From: Myxococcales bacterium
GTDB taxonomy: Bacteria; Myxococcota_A; UBA9160; JALSIO01
Direction: 5' to 3'
Length of the DNA stretch: 7,205 nucleotides
Assembly: GCA_026989995.1 (NCBI GenBank)
Contig: JALSIO010000003.1
Location: 1-7,205 of the forward strand
Shown here: one piece after another, positions 1-7,205 of the stretch
Position numbering within the stretch: the stretch's first letter is position 1
How the letters are laid out: every line of letters starts with the position of its first letter
Made by a program: the position numbers and the translations under genes
The notes under the pieces: generated by a model
What the model was told of the DNA's origin: nothing
Database searches by the model: none
Seen by the model: the letters and a program-made list of their open reading frames with translations, nothing else

Positions 1-775
1 TCAGCTCGACTACGAGATCCTCGGCGACGACCTGCAGATCGTGGAGGTGGAGCTCGACCCCGGGGAGACCGTCGTCGCGGAGGCCGGGGCGATGAACTAC
101 GTGGAGGAGGGGATCGAGTTCGAGGCCCGCATGGGCGATGGCTCCGCACCGGACCGCGGTCTCCTCGGCAGGGTCCTCGACGCGGGCAAGCGGGCGCTGG
201 CCGGCGAGTCGCTGTTCATGACCCACTTCACCCACCGCGGAACCGGCAAGGCCCGGGTGGCCTTTGCGGCCCCCTACCCGGGAAAGATCCTCCCCATGGA
301 TCTCGGCGAGCTCGGAGGCGAGCTCCTCTGCCAGAAGGATGCCTTTCTCTGCGCGGCGCTCGGAACCGAGATCGGCATCGCCTTCAGCCGCAGGCTCGGC
401 CGCGGCTTCTTCGGCGGGGAGGGGTTCATCCTGCAGCGGCTGCGGGGCGACGGGCTGGCCTTCGTGCACGCCGGAGGCACCGTGGTCCGCAAGGAGCTCC
501 GGGGTGGGACGCTCCGGGTGGACACGGGCTGCCTCGTGGCGTTCACACCCGGTGTCGACTACGACATCGCCCGGGCGGGCAACTTGAAGTCGATGTTCTT
601 CGGTGGGGAGGGCTTCTTCCTGGCCACGCTCCGGGGCACCGGCACGGTGTGGCTGCAGAGCCTGCCCTTTTCCCGCCTTGCCGATCGCATCCTCGCGAGC
701 GCTCCATCCTCCGGGGGGGAGTCGCAAGGCGAGGGGTCGCTGCTCGGCGGCCTCTCGCGGCTCATGAAGGACTGA
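1..775 (+). CDS. AIM24 / TIGR00266 family protein, 5'-truncated by window edge
   Basis: The reading frame is open from base 2 to the TGA at 773-775, giving 257 visible residues. The first visible residues ([22 protein letters not shown]) match the usual N-terminus of the TIGR00266/AIM24 family, so only a few residues and the start codon are missing to the left; the GTG at 41 is an internal Val, not the start. Family hallmarks are visible in order: the [10 protein letters not shown] segment, GESLFMTHF, the PGKILPMDL strand, two GGEGF repeats (one followed by ILQRLRG, one by FLATLRG), and the C-terminal [14 protein letters not shown]. These proteins fold as a beta-rich double-barrel-like domain. 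The fungal homologue Aim24 is mitochondrial; the bacterial role is not established, so I assign none. No signal peptide or membrane segment is visible. The regulator gene follows on the same strand after a 58-base gap, and co-transcription cannot be judged. The family call is firm; the function is unknown. Confidence 0.9.
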   Translation, partial: QLDYEILGDDLQIVEVELDPGETVVAEAGAMNYVEEGIEFEARMGDGSAPDRGLLGRVLDAGKRALAGESLFMTHFTHRGTGKARVAFAAPYPGKILPMDLGELGGELLCQKDAFLCAALGTEIGIAFSRRLGRGFFGGEGFILQRLRGDGLAFVHAGGTVVRKELRGGTLRVDTGCLVAFTPGVDYDIARAGNLKSMFFGGEGFFLATLRGTGTVWLQSLPFSRLADRILASAPSSGGESQGEGSLLGGLSRLMKD

Positions 776-778
776 GAG

Positions 779-821
779 GGCCCGGATCTCGCGGCGGCGG
801 GCGCCCGGGCCGGAGATCGGG
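779..821 (+). other. Potential RNA hairpin between the AIM24 gene and the response regulator
   Basis: The 58-base gap can fold in two mutually exclusive ways. One is GGCCCGG (779-785) with CCGGGCC (805-811). The other is CCC plus GATCTC (781-783, 785-790) with GAGATC plus GGG (813-821), leaving one bulged G. The hairpin starts three bases after the AIM24 stop codon, has no T-run behind it, and ends close to the regulator start. It could be a weak or factor-dependent terminator or a translation-modulating leader. Self-complementarity is common in such GC-rich DNA, so confidence is low. Confidence 0.25.
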
Positions 822-833
822 GACAATGGCCGG

Positions 834-1502
834 GTGAAGATCCTGGTCTGCGACGATCACGCCCTTTTTCGCGCCGGCCTCCTCCACGTTCTCGGCGAGC
901 TCGCCCCCGAGGTCGCGCTCCTCGAGGCGGGATCCGGGGAGGAGGTCCTGGCGGCCGTCCGCGAGCACCCGGATCTCGACCTCGTCCTTCTCGACCTCGA
1001 TCTCGGCGGTGTCAGCGGTCTCGATCTGCTGGGGGAGCTCCGCGGCCACGACGCCGCCCTGCCGGTGGTGATGGTCTCGGCGAGCGACGACCCGGCGGCC
1101 ATGCGGGCCGCCATCGACGGCGGTGCCGCCGGCTTCGTGCCCAAGTCGTCCCGGCGTGGCGTGCTGCTCGGTGCCCTTCGCCTCGTCCTCGGCGGGGGGG
1201 TCTACATCCCGCCGGAGATGCTCCGGGCGCCCGCGCCGGCGGCGGAGCCGCCGGACCGGCCGCCGCGGCGCCGGCGGAGGCGCGCGGGGGCGCTCACCGC
1301 GCGCCAGGAGGAGGTCCTCGAGCTCCTCGCGCGCGGGCTCACGAACCGGGAGATCTGCGGTGTGCTCGGGATCGCCGAGGGCACCGTGAAGGCCCACCTC
1401 GCCGCCATCTTCGAGACCCTCGACGTGACCAACCGGACCGAGGCCGCCTTCGCCCTCCAGGAGCTCCGGCGAAGCCGGGGCGAGCCCGAGCCCGCGGACT
1501 AG
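834..1502 (+). CDS. NarL/LuxR-family two-component response regulator
   Basis: A 222-residue cytoplasmic DNA-binding response regulator. The receiver domain (about 1-120) has all expected active-site residues: acidic pair Asp7-Asp8, phosphoacceptor Asp54 (in VLLDLDL), Ser82 (in VVMVSAS) and Lys104 (in FVPKSS). A proline- and arginine-rich linker (about 131-150, with six consecutive Arg) leads to a LuxR/GerE helix-turn-helix (about 153-212) with LTARQEEVLELLARGLTNRE and AEGTVKAHL, the family recognition-helix signature. The GTG start is preferred because MKILVCDDH is the standard start of this family. The only ribosome-binding candidate is a weak GGGGA at 819-823. The gene is convergent with the hybrid kinase at 1622-4546, which is the obvious candidate partner; that pairing is inferred from position and family. 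Target genes cannot be told from the sequence. Confidence 0.93.
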   Translation: MKILVCDDHALFRAGLLHVLGELAPEVALLEAGSGEEVLAAVREHPDLDLVLLDLDLGGVSGLDLLGELRGHDAALPVVMVSASDDPAAMRAAIDGGAAGFVPKSSRRGVLLGALRLVLGGGVYIPPEMLRAPAPAAEPPDRPPRRRRRRAGALTARQEEVLELLARGLTNREICGVLGIAEGTVKAHLAAIFETLDVTNRTEAAFALQELRRSRGEPEPAD

Positions 1503-1540
1503 GTCCAGGCACGGCGCATCCCGTTCCGGGCGAAGGGGAA

Positions 1541-1595
1541 GGCCCACCGGGCCCTGGGAGGCATCCCTCCCCAGGAGCGGATCCCGAGCGCGGGA
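1541..1595. terminator. Candidate bidirectional terminator hairpins between convergent genes
   Basis: The 119-base gap between the convergent regulator and kinase genes holds three consecutive hairpins: GGCCC/GGGCC (1541-1545 with 1549-1553), CCTGGGAGG/CCTCCCCAGG (1553-1561 with 1566-1575, one bulged C, CATC loop) and TCCCG/CGGGA (1582-1586 with 1591-1595). The central one is the strongest and could work on transcripts from either side. There is no T-tract on either strand, so it is not a textbook intrinsic terminator. The call rests on position and stem strength only. Confidence 0.4.
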
Positions 1596-1621
1596 CGAGC
1601 GAAACCCCGCGAACCACGGCC

Positions 1622-6955
<5,334 letters not shown>

Positions 6956-6969
6956 GGCGCAAGGCTGCC

Positions 6970-7205
6970 TCACCCCTCCCGGTCGCCCCACGTCCGGGGG
7001 TCGGCCGGCTCCGGCGCCCCCTCGCGCGGTGCGTCGAAGCGGTTCCAGCGGAGCACCTCCCCGACGGGGCGGCGCCGGGCGGGCCGGAACTCCGAGCCGC
7101 GGGTCCACGCCACCGGGAAGAGGCCCGCCTGCATGAAACGCTCCCGGGAGATGCCGAGGAGGCTCGCGACCTCCTGCTCGCGCCAGAGATGGGCGGTGGT
7201 CCAGG
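6970..7205 (-). CDS. Nitroreductase family protein, C-terminal part only (start beyond right edge)
   Basis: Reading leftward from 7203 to the TGA at 6972-6970 gives 77 residues of open frame with no start codon needed, since the gene enters from the right. The fragment reads LWREQEVASLLGISRERF, then GLFPVAWTRGSEFRPARRRP and EVLRWNRF. This matches the C-terminal pattern of FMN-dependent nitroreductases (LGIP...LIPVAY..G..FKPA.RRPL.EV.HWDRW). The family reduces nitro groups, quinones or related substrates with NAD(P)H. The FMN-binding N-terminal part lies outside the window, so subclass and substrate cannot be told. The last 20 or so residues after RWNRF are a Pro/Glu/Asp-rich tail, somewhat longer than usual. 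The gene converges on thiC with a 201-base hairpin-rich gap. Confidence is good for the family, low for any specific activity. Confidence 0.8.
   Translation of the reverse strand, partial: WTTAHLWREQEVASLLGISRERFMQAGLFPVAWTRGSEFRPARRRPVGEVLRWNRFDAPREGAPEPADPRTWGDREG

Noticed and set aside
822..827. GACAAT as a -10 box for the response regulator
   Set aside because: It would put the transcript start on the GTG codon, and no -35 match lies at the proper distance.

Overview
This window comes from a very GC-rich bacterial chromosome with almost exclusively G/C third codon positions. The protein families (AIM24-type protein, LuxR-type response regulator, large hybrid histidine kinase, ThiC with a THI-box leader, nitroreductase) suggest a Gram-negative, proteobacterium-like or Myxococcota/Desulfobacterota-like organism. 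The sequence alone does not fix the taxon. I saw no mobile element, CRISPR array, tRNA or rRNA gene.

Layout, left to right. (1) Positions 1-775, + strand: the 3' part of an AIM24/TIGR00266-family gene whose start lies outside the window. (2) Positions 834-1502, + strand: a NarL/LuxR-type response regulator. (3) Positions 1622-4546, - strand and convergent with the regulator: a 974-residue membrane hybrid histidine kinase with a PDZ-like segment, about ten membrane segments, a GAF-like region, HisKA, HATPase and a receiver-like C-terminus. The receiver has lost the usual phosphoacceptor Asp, the Thr/Ser and the Lys. (4) Positions 4547-4657: a divergent control region dense in inverted repeats. 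(5) Positions 4658-4854, + strand: a clear TPP riboswitch with an unusually long P3 arm, then an expression platform that can hide the ribosome-binding site. (6) Positions 4855-6768, + strand: thiC, complete. (7) Positions 6769-6969: a convergent gap with three strong hairpins and a possible small Cys-containing ORF on the - strand. (8) Positions 6970-7205, - strand: the C-terminal part of a nitroreductase-family gene that enters from the right edge.

Functional picture. The kinase and the stand-alone regulator are probably a two-component pair. The kinase cannot use a normal receiver relay of its own, so phosphate from His606 would go directly to Asp54 of the regulator. thiC is a single-gene thiamine-pyrimidine unit, apparently controlled by TPP at translation initiation. 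The AIM24 and nitroreductase genes look like unrelated neighbours.

The most noteworthy observations are the degenerate receiver in the kinase and a nine-base purine motif (GGGAGGGAG) in the riboswitch P3 loop. That motif is repeated exactly at the thiC Shine-Dalgarno region, and eight bases of each copy can pair with one intervening TCCCTCCC. No wholly new system is evident; this is mostly core genome with interesting regulatory detail.
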